A stretch of DNA of 64,000 nucleotides from Streptomyces cacaoi (GCF_006539165.1 NZ_BJMM01000031.1:28726-92725), one strand, 5' to 3'; shown: positions 42,818-50,945, counted from the first letter of the stretch. Numbers and translations: made by a program. Notes: a model not told the origin generated them from the sequence alone.

Positions 42818-43955
42818 GGGCCACCTCCGGCTCGGGTGCTCTCCCGGGACCGCCCGCCGCCCGCCGACCGGCCGCTTCCGCCGCCGTGCCGCTGACCCGC
42901 TCCACGAGGGCGCGCACGGCGCCGGAGGCGATCGCCTCGCGCGCGTCCGCGACCGCGGCGGCCCAGTCGGCCCGGTGCCCGGCGGCCACGGCGAGCGCCG
43001 CGGCGTTGAGGCAGACGGTGTCGACGGCGACGGGGTGGGCCGCACCGGACAGCACGGCGAGGAAGTGCGCGGGCGCCTCCTCCGGTTCGACGGGGCGCAG
43101 CTGGGCGAAGCCGCCGTCGCCCCGGGTCAACGCGCCCGCCTTCAGGTCGAGTCGCCCTTCCTGGGTGTGCACGGTGTTGTCGCTGAAGCCGAGCAGTTCG
43201 TCGGCGCCGTGCGCGTTGCCGGTCAGCCAGATCCGGCGGCCCGTACCGGCCGCCTGCGCCGCGGCCAGCGCGCGCAGCGTGTCCAGGGGCACGGCGTGCG
43301 AGACGCCGGTGACCTGCGCCGCGACCGGCAGTTCGGCGAGGAACGGCCCGAGTGCGTTGAGGAACCGGCCGAACGGCCGCATACCGAGCGGCAGTACGGT
43401 GCGGGCCAGCCGGGTCAGCTCCGCCGGGTAGACGAACGGCCCGGCGAAGGCGATGCCGTCCCGCCCGAGGGCCGCGGCCGTCTCCGCGTACGAGGAGGTC
43501 AGCCGCACCCCGAGCCGCTGGAGCAGATCCACGGAGCCCAGCTGGGAGGTGTAGGCCCGCGAGCCGGTCTTGACGACCCGGACACCGCAGGCAGCGGCGG
43601 TGAAGGCCGCCGCCGTCGAGATGTTGAAGGTGGCGGGGCCGCCGCCGGTGCCGACGATGTTGACGGCGCCCGAGGTGTCGACGGCACCGGCGCTGCCCAG
43701 GGCGTCGGCGGCACCGCCGGTCCCCAGGGCCTCGGCGGCGCCCGCGGTACCCGGGGCCGGGCGCCGCTCGTGCAGGGACTCGATCAGGGCGCGCAGGGTG
43801 TCGGAGCCGGGGAGCCTGGTCGTCAGCGAGGCCAGCAGGGCGACGGCCTGCTCCTTTCCGAGCGTGCCGTCGCCGAGCCGGTCCCACAGCGAGCGCCAGG
43901 TCTCGCGCTCGGCCACCGGACGTCCCGCGAGCAGTCCGGTGATCACCTCGTGCAT
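42810..43955 (-). CDS. trpD: Anthranilate phosphoribosyltransferase homologue
   Basis: 381 residues with the TrpD signature: NIVGTGGG (99-106), NISTA (111-115), KTGSRAYTS (129-137) and GSVDLLQRLGV. It should transfer phosphoribose from PRPP to anthranilate. A low-complexity Gly/Ala insert (about 68-96) sits just before the PRPP loop and a 25-residue Ala/Pro tail follows the fold. GTGGG replaces the usual GTGGD, a position normally contacting PRPP. It overlaps the carrier-protein gene by 13 bp and trpA by 8 bp. Confidence 0.87.
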   Translation of the reverse strand: MHEVITGLLAGRPVAERETWRSLWDRLGDGTLGKEQAVALLASLTTRLPGSDTLRALIESLHERRPAPGTAGAAEALGTGGAADALGSAGAVDTSGAVNIVGTGGGPATFNISTAAAFTAAACGVRVVKTGSRAYTSQLGSVDLLQRLGVRLTSSYAETAAALGRDGIAFAGPFVYPAELTRLARTVLPLGMRPFGRFLNALGPFLAELPVAAQVTGVSHAVPLDTLRALAAAQAAGTGRRIWLTGNAHGADELLGFSDNTVHTQEGRLDLKAGALTRGDGGFAQLRPVEPEEAPAHFLAVLSGAAHPVAVDTVCLNAAALAVAAGHRADWAAAVADAREAIASGAVRALVERVSGTAAEAAGRRAAGGPGRAPEPEVARG

Positions 43956-44215
43956 GGCTGGCTGCCCACCCGCTGGGGCGCGGCGGCGACGAACGCGTCG
44001 ATGGACGCCGCGCTGCGGAAGTTGTCCGGGTCCAGGTCGGTGTCGTCGACGGCGAGCCCGAACCGTTCCTCGACCCAGGCGATCAGCTTGAGCACGCCCA
44101 GGCTGTCGATGACGCCGTCGGAGAGGAGGTCGTGGTCGTCGGCGAGCTGCTGGGGGGTGACGTCGGGCAGGAACTCCTCGACGATGAACTGCTTGATGGT
44201 CTCGATGTGACTCAT
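43943..44215 (-). CDS. Carrier protein, prolyl-carrier type
   Basis: A 90-residue acyl/peptidyl carrier protein. The phosphopantetheine serine is S38 in DGVIDSLGVLKLIAWVEERF, a context that closely resembles the stand-alone prolyl carriers RedO and PltL rather than fatty-acid ACPs. It overlaps the upstream AMP-ligase by ATGA and the downstream trpD, so the loading pair is translationally locked. The likely role is to hold an amino-acyl group while the dehydrogenase oxidises it and the ketosynthase or oxoamine synthase uses it. No phosphopantetheinyl transferase is in the window. Confidence 0.88.
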   Translation of the reverse strand: MSHIETIKQFIVEEFLPDVTPQQLADDHDLLSDGVIDSLGVLKLIAWVEERFGLAVDDTDLDPDNFRSAASIDAFVAAAPQRVGSQPCTR

Positions 44216-45831
44216 GACGTCCTTCCTTCGGCTGTGGGCAACTCGCTGAGCCGGCCGAGCGCGGTGCGGTCGACCTTTCCTGTGGAGGTCTTGGGCAGCG
44301 GCCCGTCGACGACCGTGAGGGCCGACGGGACGGCCGCCTTGGGCAGGCCGAGGGCGCAGTGCTGCTTGAGCTGGAGGCTGTTGAGCGCGGCGCCGGGCCT
44401 GCGGCGGACCCGGGCGACGAGGCTGCGCCCGGTCAGCGGGTCCGGCCGGGCCGTGACACCCGCCTCCAGCACGGCGGGGTGCCCGAGCAGCACCCGCTCG
44501 ACCTCGGCGGTGTTGACCGCGACACCGCGCACCTTGACCTGGTGGTCGCGGCGCCCGGTCAGATGCAGCCGTCCCTCGGCGTCCCTGCGGACCAGATCGC
44601 CGGTGCGGAACCAGGCGCGGGCAGCGTCCGCACCGCCGTCCGCGCCGACGTGCGCGCCGTCGGCCTGCTCGGGGTCCGACCCGGCGTCCGACCCGCCGTC
44701 CGCGCCGCTGTCCGCGCCGTCGGCCGGGGCCTCACCGGCGGGCCGGAGCGCCGCCGGATGCCCGGTGAAGGCGCCCCTGTGGCGGGTGCGGTCCAGATAG
44801 CCGGGCGACTGGAAGGGCGTGGAGACGTACAACTCCCCCGCGCCCGGGCCCTCGACGACGGCGCCGTCCGCGTCGACGACGAGCGCCGCCGCACCGGGCA
44901 CGGGCCGGCCGATGGGCACCGGGCGGTGCACCGCATCGCGGTCGATCTCGTGGACGAAGCTGTCGTTGGTCTCGGTGCAGCCGTAGATGTTGTGCAGCCG
45001 CGCGTTCGGGAACAGGCCCGGCAGCTGGACGAGGACGCGCTGCGGCACGGCGTCCCCCGTGACCATGAGGTGGCGCACCGCCGGCAGCCGCCGCACACCG
45101 GCCCGCCGGGCCGCGTCCGCCACCAGCGCGTGCACCATCGGCACGGCCTGCACGACGTGCACCGTCCCGCTCTCCAGCAGCCCCAGCAGATGGCCGCCGC
45201 GCACCCCGCGGTCGGGGTCGACGAGGACGACGTGACCGCCGTGCGCCAGCGTCGTCCACACATCCAGCAGGCACAGATCGAAGTTGAGCGGCGCGTGGTT
45301 GAGGACGCCGGTGCCGGGGCCGATGCCGAAGGCCGGCCCGGCCCAGGCGGTGAACCGGTCCACGGCCGCGGCACCCAGCGGCACGATCTTCGGCAGCCCG
45401 GTGGAGCCGGAGGTGGTCAGCATGAACGTGGTGCCGTCCGGCACGGGCTGCGAGGCGACGCCGGAGTCCGGCAGCACCCGCTCCGCCGTGCCCTGCGGCG
45501 CCAGGACGGCGCGGCAGCCCGCCTGCGCGAACAGGTCGGCGAGCTGGGCGTCCGCGAGCGCGGGCGAGGGCAGCAGGAAGGGCCGCCCGGTCAGCACACA
45601 GGCCAGCACCAGCGCGATCGTCGCCGGGGACTTGGGGGCCAGCACACCGACCGGCTCAGCGGGGGCGAGCCCGAGCAGCGCCAGCCGCTCCCGCTCACGG
45701 CCCGCGGCCTCGTACAGGGCGCGGTAGCTCACCTCCTCGCCCTGCCACACGAGGGCGGGCGCGTCGGGCCGGGCCCGCACCTGACCGAGGAAGCCGCCCG
45801 CGAGACCGAGGTGTTCACGCATCGCGGCCAC
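44212..45831 (-). CDS. AMP-dependent amino acid ligase, probable prolyl-AMP ligase
   Basis: A 539-residue adenylating enzyme. Core motifs: TTSGSTGLPK (139-148), NIYGCTETND (281-290), FRTGD (408-412), GRRDHQVKVRG and the C-terminal lysine in LPKTSTGK. The YGCTETND box and the downstream carrier suggest the RedM/PltF prolyl-AMP ligase group. A unique 40-residue Asp/Gly/Ala insert (about 366-405) lies just before FRTGD and is encoded by near-repeats. The start is GTG 45831 close to GGAGGG, or ATG 45822. It activates the amino acid and loads it on the adjacent carrier. Confidence 0.87.
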   Translation of the reverse strand: MAAMREHLGLAGGFLGQVRARPDAPALVWQGEEVSYRALYEAAGRERERLALLGLAPAEPVGVLAPKSPATIALVLACVLTGRPFLLPSPALADAQLADLFAQAGCRAVLAPQGTAERVLPDSGVASQPVPDGTTFMLTTSGSTGLPKIVPLGAAAVDRFTAWAGPAFGIGPGTGVLNHAPLNFDLCLLDVWTTLAHGGHVVLVDPDRGVRGGHLLGLLESGTVHVVQAVPMVHALVADAARRAGVRRLPAVRHLMVTGDAVPQRVLVQLPGLFPNARLHNIYGCTETNDSFVHEIDRDAVHRPVPIGRPVPGAAALVVDADGAVVEGPGAGELYVSTPFQSPGYLDRTRHRGAFTGHPAALRPAGEAPADGADSGADGGSDAGSDPEQADGAHVGADGGADAARAWFRTGDLVRRDAEGRLHLTGRRDHQVKVRGVAVNTAEVERVLLGHPAVLEAGVTARPDPLTGRSLVARVRRRPGAALNSLQLKQHCALGLPKAAVPSALTVVDGPLPKTSTGKVDRTALGRLSELPTAEGRTS

Positions 45832-46849
45832 CGCCCTCCGGTGCCAGCTCCACCCAGCCGCTCTTGACGGCCGGGCCCGCGGGGGTGCGGCAGGAGTAGC
45901 GCACGGCGCGGGGTGCGCCCGGGCCGCCGTCCGGCTGGAGGGTCAGCTCCACCGGAACCCCCGGGTGGACGGGTGCGGAGAACCGGCCGCCGACGGCGGT
46001 GATGCGGGCGATGTCGCCGTCCGCGTACCGGTCGGCGATCTCCTCGCAGGCGAGGGCGATCACATGCATGCCGTGCACGAGGACGGTCTCGAACCCGGCG
46101 GCGCGTGCCGCGGCCGGATCCAGATGGATCGGGTTGAGGTCCCCTGCGGCGTGGGCGTACGCGCGCACCTGCTCGGCGGTCAACTCCCGTGTGACGACGG
46201 ACGGTTCGCCGTTCTCCCCGGACGCGGGCGGGGGTGCGGCCGGCGGCAGCGAGCCGAAGGGGGCGACGCCGGTGGCTCCCTGGAGCAGCGCGGTGGTGGT
46301 CAGCTCGGCGACGGCGGCGGTGGCGGCGTCGCCGACGGGGGCGGTGTCCCGGCCGTCGTCCCCGGTCAGCCGGGTGCGGACGGCGACGCGGGTGCCCTGC
46401 GGCTCCCGCCGCGCGCCGGCCACCTCCAGCGTGGGGACGAGCGTCTCCCCGGGCCGCACGGGCCGGGCCAGCCGGATCTCCTGGGCGAGGTGGACGACGG
46501 TCGGCGGCTCGGGCTCGACGGCGGCCAGGGCGCGCACCGTCTCGTCGGCGAGCGCGTGTGCCAGCACGAAGGCGTGCACGGGCGAGGCGTCGGCCGTCCG
46601 CGCGGCGGGCGCCCCGGCGCGGACGGCGGCCCGGTAGGCGGTCACCGCCGCGGCGTCGAGGGGGTGCGGGGTTCCGGTGACGGGACCGGCGGCAGGGGCG
46701 GGCGCGGGGCCAGCGGCACCGGCAGCGGGGCCGACTCCACCGGTCGGGGCCGGAGCGGCGGCAGGGCCGACACCACCGGCGGAGGCGGCAGCGGCGGGAG
46801 CGGTGGCCCCGGTGGCGGGGCCGGACCCGGTGCGGGCGGGGGCGGTCAT
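45815..46849 (-). CDS. MaoC-type double-hotdog dehydratase
   Basis: 344 residues. An Ala/Pro/Gly-rich head of 60 residues precedes two hotdog repeats. The second has the R-specific hydratase 2 motif with D237 and H242 (HAAGDLNPIHLDP), then VLVHGMH. The family dehydrates 3-hydroxyacyl thioesters. It overlaps the ketosynthase stop by ATGA and its end overlaps the ligase start. With the ketosynthase here and the FabG of the second half, it completes a beta-keto processing set. Confidence 0.85.
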   Translation of the reverse strand: MTAPARTGSGPATGATAPAAAASAGGVGPAAAPAPTGGVGPAAGAAGPAPAPAAGPVTGTPHPLDAAAVTAYRAAVRAGAPAARTADASPVHAFVLAHALADETVRALAAVEPEPPTVVHLAQEIRLARPVRPGETLVPTLEVAGARREPQGTRVAVRTRLTGDDGRDTAPVGDAATAAVAELTTTALLQGATGVAPFGSLPPAAPPPASGENGEPSVVTRELTAEQVRAYAHAAGDLNPIHLDPAAARAAGFETVLVHGMHVIALACEEIADRYADGDIARITAVGGRFSAPVHPGVPVELTLQPDGGPGAPRAVRYSCRTPAGPAVKSGWVELAPEGGGRDA

Positions 46850-48111
46850 GACGGCACCACCACCAGGGCCGCGTTGTGACCGCCGAAGCCGAAGGAGTTC
46901 GACAGGGCGGGCCCGGGTGCGACGGTGCGTGGCGTGCCGTGGACCACGTCGATGTCCATTCCTGGCTCCTGGCGTTCGTGGTTGGCGGTGGGCGGCACCT
47001 CACCGGCACGCATCGCCTGCACGGCGGCGACGAGTTCGACGGCGCCCGCGGCGCCGATGAGGTGGCCGACGACGCTCTTGGTCGCGGTGACCGGCGGGGT
47101 GCGGGAGCCGAACACCTTGTGCAGGGCCTCGGCCTCGGCCCGGTCGTTGTGCTCGGTCGCGGTGCCGTGCGCGTTGATGTGCGCGACGTCCGCCGGCGCG
47201 AGCCCCGCGTCGGCGAGCGCGGCGCTCATCACCTCGGCCGCGCAGGCGCCGTCCGGCTGCGGCATGGACAGGTGGTAGGCGTCGGTACCGGAGGCGTACC
47301 CGGCCACCTCCGCGTAGCGGCGGGCGCCGCGGGCCACCGCGTCCCGGGTGCGTTCCAGGACGACGAAGGCGGAGCCCTCCCCCATCACGAAGCCGTCCCG
47401 GTCGGCGTCGAACGGGCGGCAGGCGCGGGCGGGTTCGTCGTTGCGCAGCGAGACGGCGCCCAGGTTGCCGAATCCGGCGAGCGTGACCGGTGTCAGCGTC
47501 GCCTCGCAGCCCCCGGCGATCACCACGTCGGCGCGGTCGGCACGCAGCAGCGCGAGGGCGTGGCCGACGGCGTCGGCGCCGCTCGCGCAGGTCGTGGCGA
47601 CGGTCAGCGCGGGGCCCGTCCAGCCCAGCCGCATCGCCAGGTGCGCGGCGGCGGCGTTCGGCATGGTCAGCAGCGGCATCAGCGGGTTGACCCGGTGCGG
47701 GCCGCCCTCGGTGAACAGCGCCGACTCGCGGTCGCTGACCGTCCGCCCGCCGACCGCGTTGCCGACGACGAGCGCTGTACGGGCCGGGTCGGGGGCGGGC
47801 GCGCCCGCGTCCCGGTGCGCGGAGAGGGCCGCGGTGGTGCCGTAGACCGCGAACGGGTCCATGCGCCGGGCCTCCTTGCCGGTGACGCCGACGGCGGCGC
47901 TCGCGGCGTCGAGACCGCGCACCGGGCAGCCGATGCGCACCCGGTGCCGCGCCAGTTCGGGGCGGTCCAGGGCGGTGGCGGTGGAGCGGCCGGCGCGCAG
48001 CGCGGCCCAGAGGTCCTCGGGCGTGCACCCCGCCGGGGTGACGACCCCGATCCCGGTGACCGAGACGGCACTGCGGCCCGGCCGGCGTTCAGTGGTCCGT
48101 TCAGTGGTCAT
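46846..48111 (-). CDS. FabF-type beta-ketoacyl-carrier synthase
   Basis: A 421-residue KAS II-like enzyme with an intact Cys-His-Lys-His set: C175 (TTCASGADA), H315 (NAHGTATEHND), K345 and H350 (TKSVVGHLIGAAG), and C-terminal NSFGFGGHNAALV. No chain-length-factor partner is nearby, so it probably acts as a homodimer like FabF or the single KS of prodiginine pathways. It follows the oxoamine synthase by 21 bp and is coupled to the MaoC gene. It should extend a carrier-bound starter with malonate. Confidence 0.92.
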   Translation of the reverse strand: MTTERTTERRPGRSAVSVTGIGVVTPAGCTPEDLWAALRAGRSTATALDRPELARHRVRIGCPVRGLDAASAAVGVTGKEARRMDPFAVYGTTAALSAHRDAGAPAPDPARTALVVGNAVGGRTVSDRESALFTEGGPHRVNPLMPLLTMPNAAAAHLAMRLGWTGPALTVATTCASGADAVGHALALLRADRADVVIAGGCEATLTPVTLAGFGNLGAVSLRNDEPARACRPFDADRDGFVMGEGSAFVVLERTRDAVARGARRYAEVAGYASGTDAYHLSMPQPDGACAAEVMSAALADAGLAPADVAHINAHGTATEHNDRAEAEALHKVFGSRTPPVTATKSVVGHLIGAAGAVELVAAVQAMRAGEVPPTANHERQEPGMDIDVVHGTPRTVAPGPALSNSFGFGGHNAALVVVPS

Positions 48112-48132
48112 GGTGGAATCCCGTGCGTCTCG

Positions 48133-49350
48133 TCAGGCGGGCAGGATGCGGCAGGCCCGGGCGGAGGCCACGAACGCCTCGGCCGCCGCGTCGATGTCGT
48201 CGGCGGTGTGCCGTGCGGTGACGGCGATCCGCAGCCGGGCCAGGTCGTTGGGCACGGCCGGGCTGACGACCGGCAGGCCGATCACCCCGTTCTCCCGGCA
48301 GGTGGTGGCCAGGTCGTAGGCGGCCTCGTCGGATCCGGCGATCAGCGGCAGCACCGCCGTCTCGCTGTTCTGGGTGCGCAGCCCCGCGGCGTTCAGCCGG
48401 GTGCGCAGCCGCTCGGCCTGGTGCTGGACGTGCGCGACCCGCTCCGGTTCGCGCCGCAGGATCCGCAGTGCCTCCAGCGCGGCGGCGGCCTGCGCCGGGC
48501 CGAGCGCGGCGGAGAAGAGGAACGGGCGTGCCGCGTACCGCAGATGGGCGATGAGCGCGGCCGGCCCGGCGACCCAGCCGCCCATCGAGGGGATGGCCTT
48601 GGAGAGGGTGCCGAGCTTGATGTCGACCTCGCAGCCGGGGCCGAAGTGGTCCTCGATACCGCCCCCGACGGGGCCGATGACGCCGAGCGCGTGCGCCTCG
48701 TCGACCATCAGCAGCGCGTCGTGCTCGTCGCACACCTTGCGCAGCTCGGGCAGCGGCGCGATGTCGCCGTCCATCGAGTAGACGCTGTCGACGATGACGA
48801 GCCGGACACCGCCCGGGTCCGCGGCGCGCAGCCGGCGGGCCAGGTGGTCGACGTCGTTGTGCCGGAAGCGGGTGACGGTGGCGCCGGACAGCCGGCAGCC
48901 GTCGACGATGCTCGCGTGGTCGTACTTGTCGATGAACACGGTGTCGCCGGGGCCGACGATGCCCGCCACGGTGCCGACGTTCGCCGCGTAGCCGGAGCCG
49001 AAGACCATCGCACGCTCGCGGCCGGCGAACCGGGCGACCTCGGCCTCCAGTTCCTCGTGCAGCGGAATGCTGCCCGCGAGGGCCCGCACCCCGTGGTTGC
49101 CGGTGCCGTACAGGTCGAGGGCGGCCTTCGCCGCGGCCACCACCCGCTCGTCACCGGCCAGCCCCAGATAGCTGTACCCGGACATCATCAGCAGCCTGCG
49201 CCCGTCGAGTTCGGCGTACGCGCTGTCGCGTTCCACGGTGTAGGCGACGAAACTGTTGCGCCGCGCGGGCTCCCATTCCAGCGACTGCACGCGTTCTTGA
49301 GTGGCGGCCAACTTGGATTCGAGCCGTTTCCAGCCTCCGGAAGTGTTCAC
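48133..49350 (-). CDS. Alpha-oxoamine synthase (AONS/KBL family)
   Basis: A 405-residue PLP enzyme, started at GTG 49350 with GAGGAG six bases upstream, the first gene of the leftward operon. Motifs: SGYSYLGLAG, GTGNHGVRALAGS, H145 (KYDHAS), VDEAHALG and the PLP lysine K251 (LGTLSKAIPSMGG). The family condenses an acyl thioester with an amino acid and loses CO2, giving an alpha-amino ketone. In prodiginine biosynthesis such domains act on carrier-bound beta-keto thioesters. No bioC, bioA or bioD is near, so biotin synthesis is unlikely. Confidence 0.9.
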   Translation of the reverse strand: MNTSGGWKRLESKLAATQERVQSLEWEPARRNSFVAYTVERDSAYAELDGRRLLMMSGYSYLGLAGDERVVAAAKAALDLYGTGNHGVRALAGSIPLHEELEAEVARFAGRERAMVFGSGYAANVGTVAGIVGPGDTVFIDKYDHASIVDGCRLSGATVTRFRHNDVDHLARRLRAADPGGVRLVIVDSVYSMDGDIAPLPELRKVCDEHDALLMVDEAHALGVIGPVGGGIEDHFGPGCEVDIKLGTLSKAIPSMGGWVAGPAALIAHLRYAARPFLFSAALGPAQAAAALEALRILRREPERVAHVQHQAERLRTRLNAAGLRTQNSETAVLPLIAGSDEAAYDLATTCRENGVIGLPVVSPAVPNDLARLRIAVTARHTADDIDAAAEAFVASARACRILPA

Positions 49351-49413
49351 CTGCGTCTCCTCGGTCCGCGCTTTCGGCTTTGTCCCTCGCGTCGAGAATT
49401 CTTCGCCGGGCAC

Positions 49414-49431
49414 CGCAAGACGGGCGCAACA
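49414..49431 (-). promoter_or_regulatory. SARP-box site upstream of the oxoamine-synthase operon
   Basis: Read along the minus strand the site is TGTTGCG-CCCG-TCTTGCG, two near-identical heptamers at 11-bp pitch, 63 bases before the GTG of the first gene. A weaker third heptamer (GGTCGCG) sits one pitch upstream. The geometry matches SARP operators. Near-identical sites occur at 57936 and 57971. Confidence 0.7.
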
Positions 49432-49609
49432 CCGGCGCGACCAGCGGGTTCCCGGCGGCTTTAGCCGGAATCAATCGGCGTACGACGTCCGGGGAGGAGG
49501 CTGCCGGGCGTGCCGCCGCACACATTCCGGCGCCCGGCGGAAAGGCAGCACGTCGACGCCCGGAACGGGCGGCAACCCCCTTGCCGGGAACGCCGGAAGA
49601 CGCCGAAGT

Positions 49610-49720
49610 CACCCGAACCCGCCGAACGCGCCGAAACGCGCCGAACGCGCCGAACGCGCCGAACCCACTGAACCCGCGAACCCGCCGCATCCGCCGCATC
49701 CGCCGAAGCGGCCGGGAGGG
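49610..49720. repeat. 9-bp tandem repeat in the SARP control region
   Basis: At least eight degenerate units of a 9-bp sequence (near ccgaacgcg, later ccgcatccg) run from about 49610 to 49720 in non-coding DNA between divergent start codons, 175 bp upstream of the SARP gene. A 9-bp pitch does not match the 11-bp SARP heptamer pitch. Confidence 0.8.
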
Positions 49721-49895
49721 GCCGAAGAGGCCGGCAGGTGCCGGACCGGAGAACTCGGCACCGCCCGTGGACGCGGCGGAATTCCGCCGGGCGGCGCCGA
49801 GGAACACCGCGGCGGCCGGCACGACCGCACGGCAAGGAACCGCACACGCTCCGGCGCCCTTTCCCACGGGCGCGCCGATGTCATGGGGGACCGTA

Positions 49896-50708
49896 ATGCT
49901 GATCCGACTGTCCGGCCTGGTCACCATCGAACACGAGGGCTTCCCGCCCCAGCACCTCTCCAGCGCCCAGGCCCAGGTGGCCTTCGCCCGGCTCATCCTG
50001 GAGCGCTCCTCGGGAACCGGGCGCGACCAGCTCGCGGACACCATCTGGCCCGAGGGCCTGCCCAACACCTGGGCGTCCGCGCTGCGCAGCGTCGTCAGCC
50101 GGGTCCGCTCCCACCTCACCTGCCCGCACCAGAAGCCGGGCGAGACGCCCCTGGTCTCGCAGGGCGGCCGGTATCTGCTGCGCCTGCCCGACGACGCGGC
50201 CGTCGACATCGAGGCCGCCGACGTCGCCGTCACCGAGGCGCAGGACGCCTACGCGGCCGGCGCCCACGCCGTCGCCCACCAGCTCACCGCCGGCGCCGTC
50301 AGCAATCTGCGCGGCTCCTTCCTGCCCGCGCACGACGGCGAATGGGTGTGCGCCGTCCGCGAATGGGTCGACGAACTGCGGCTGCGCGCCCTGGAGTTGG
50401 CGAGCCTGTCCGCCTCGGCGCTGCACGACGAGCACCACGCCCTGCGCTACGCCGACGAGGCCGTGCGCCGCGCCCCGCTCCGCGAGAGCGCCCACCGCTG
50501 CCGGATGACCGCGCACACCGCCGCCGGCAACCGCGCCGAAGCCCTGCGCGCCTACCAGGACCTGCGCGAACTCCTCGTCGAGGAACTGGGCATCGACCCC
50601 TCGGCCGAGACCCAGCACACCTATCTGCGGCTGCTGCGCACCCCGGACCCGGCACCCGGCGCCGCGCCCGCACCGGCCTCTCCGCGTGGCCGCGCCGCCC
50701 ACCGCTGA
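49896..50708 (+). CDS. SARP-family pathway activator
   Basis: 270 residues from ATG 49896 (GGGGGA about six bases upstream; ATG 49878 is an in-frame alternative). It has the SARP layout: an OmpR-type winged helix (about 1-95, LIRLSGLVTIEHEGFPPQHL to GGRYLLRLPDD) and a bacterial transcriptional activation domain (about 100-245, ending YQDLRELLVEELGIDPSAET). It lacks the ATPase and TPR parts of large SARPs. It is the only pathway-type regulator in the cluster and the natural candidate to bind the three TGTTGCG-type sites. Confidence 0.93.
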   Translation: MLIRLSGLVTIEHEGFPPQHLSSAQAQVAFARLILERSSGTGRDQLADTIWPEGLPNTWASALRSVVSRVRSHLTCPHQKPGETPLVSQGGRYLLRLPDDAAVDIEAADVAVTEAQDAYAAGAHAVAHQLTAGAVSNLRGSFLPAHDGEWVCAVREWVDELRLRALELASLSASALHDEHHALRYADEAVRRAPLRESAHRCRMTAHTAAGNRAEALRAYQDLRELLVEELGIDPSAETQHTYLRLLRTPDPAPGAAPAPASPRGRAAHR

Positions 50709-50731
50709 CTCCCCGCCGTCGAGCGGTGGTC

Positions 50732-50762
50732 CGGCCCCCGCGCCCGTGCGGCGCGGGGGCCG
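50732..50762 (+). terminator. Terminator of the SARP gene
   Basis: A perfect 13-bp stem (cggcccccgcgcc, 50732-50744, with ggcgcgggggccg, 50750-50762) and a five-base loop start 24 bp after the SARP stop codon. It marks the likely right border of the first half of the cluster. Confidence 0.88.
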
Positions 50763-50945
50763 ACGTGTGTGCGCGGCAGCCGTCGCGCGCGGGTCCGGGG
50801 CGGGTGCGGCGCCGGCCCGGAAGGCCCCGGTCGAGGAGCGCCGGAAAGTCGTTTGTCACAGGCGCGTCACGCGGCGGGTCCGTCGTGAACTCCCGTGGCG
50901 GGGCCCGCATCAGACACCGCGACAACGACAGAATGGAGCTTGCCC

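Larger units (their letters stand above)
49351..49895. promoter_or_regulatory. Divergent control region between the main operon and the SARP gene
   Basis: This 545-bp region carries the SARP-box site at 49414-49431, a long 9-bp tandem repeat at 49610-49720, and the ribosome binding site of the SARP gene (GGGGGA, 49885-49890). I could not identify a consensus -35/-10 for the SARP gene itself. Confidence 0.6.

Noticed and set aside
38554..43955. A housekeeping tryptophan operon
   Set aside because: trpE, trpG and trpB are absent, the trp genes are interleaved with carrier, ligase, dehydrogenase and cupin genes, and TrpC and TrpD have altered conserved residues. A pathway-specific set fits better.
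48133..49350. Biotin biosynthesis (bioF)
   Set aside because: The oxoamine synthase has no bioA, bioB or bioD neighbours and heads an operon with KS, MaoC and carrier genes.
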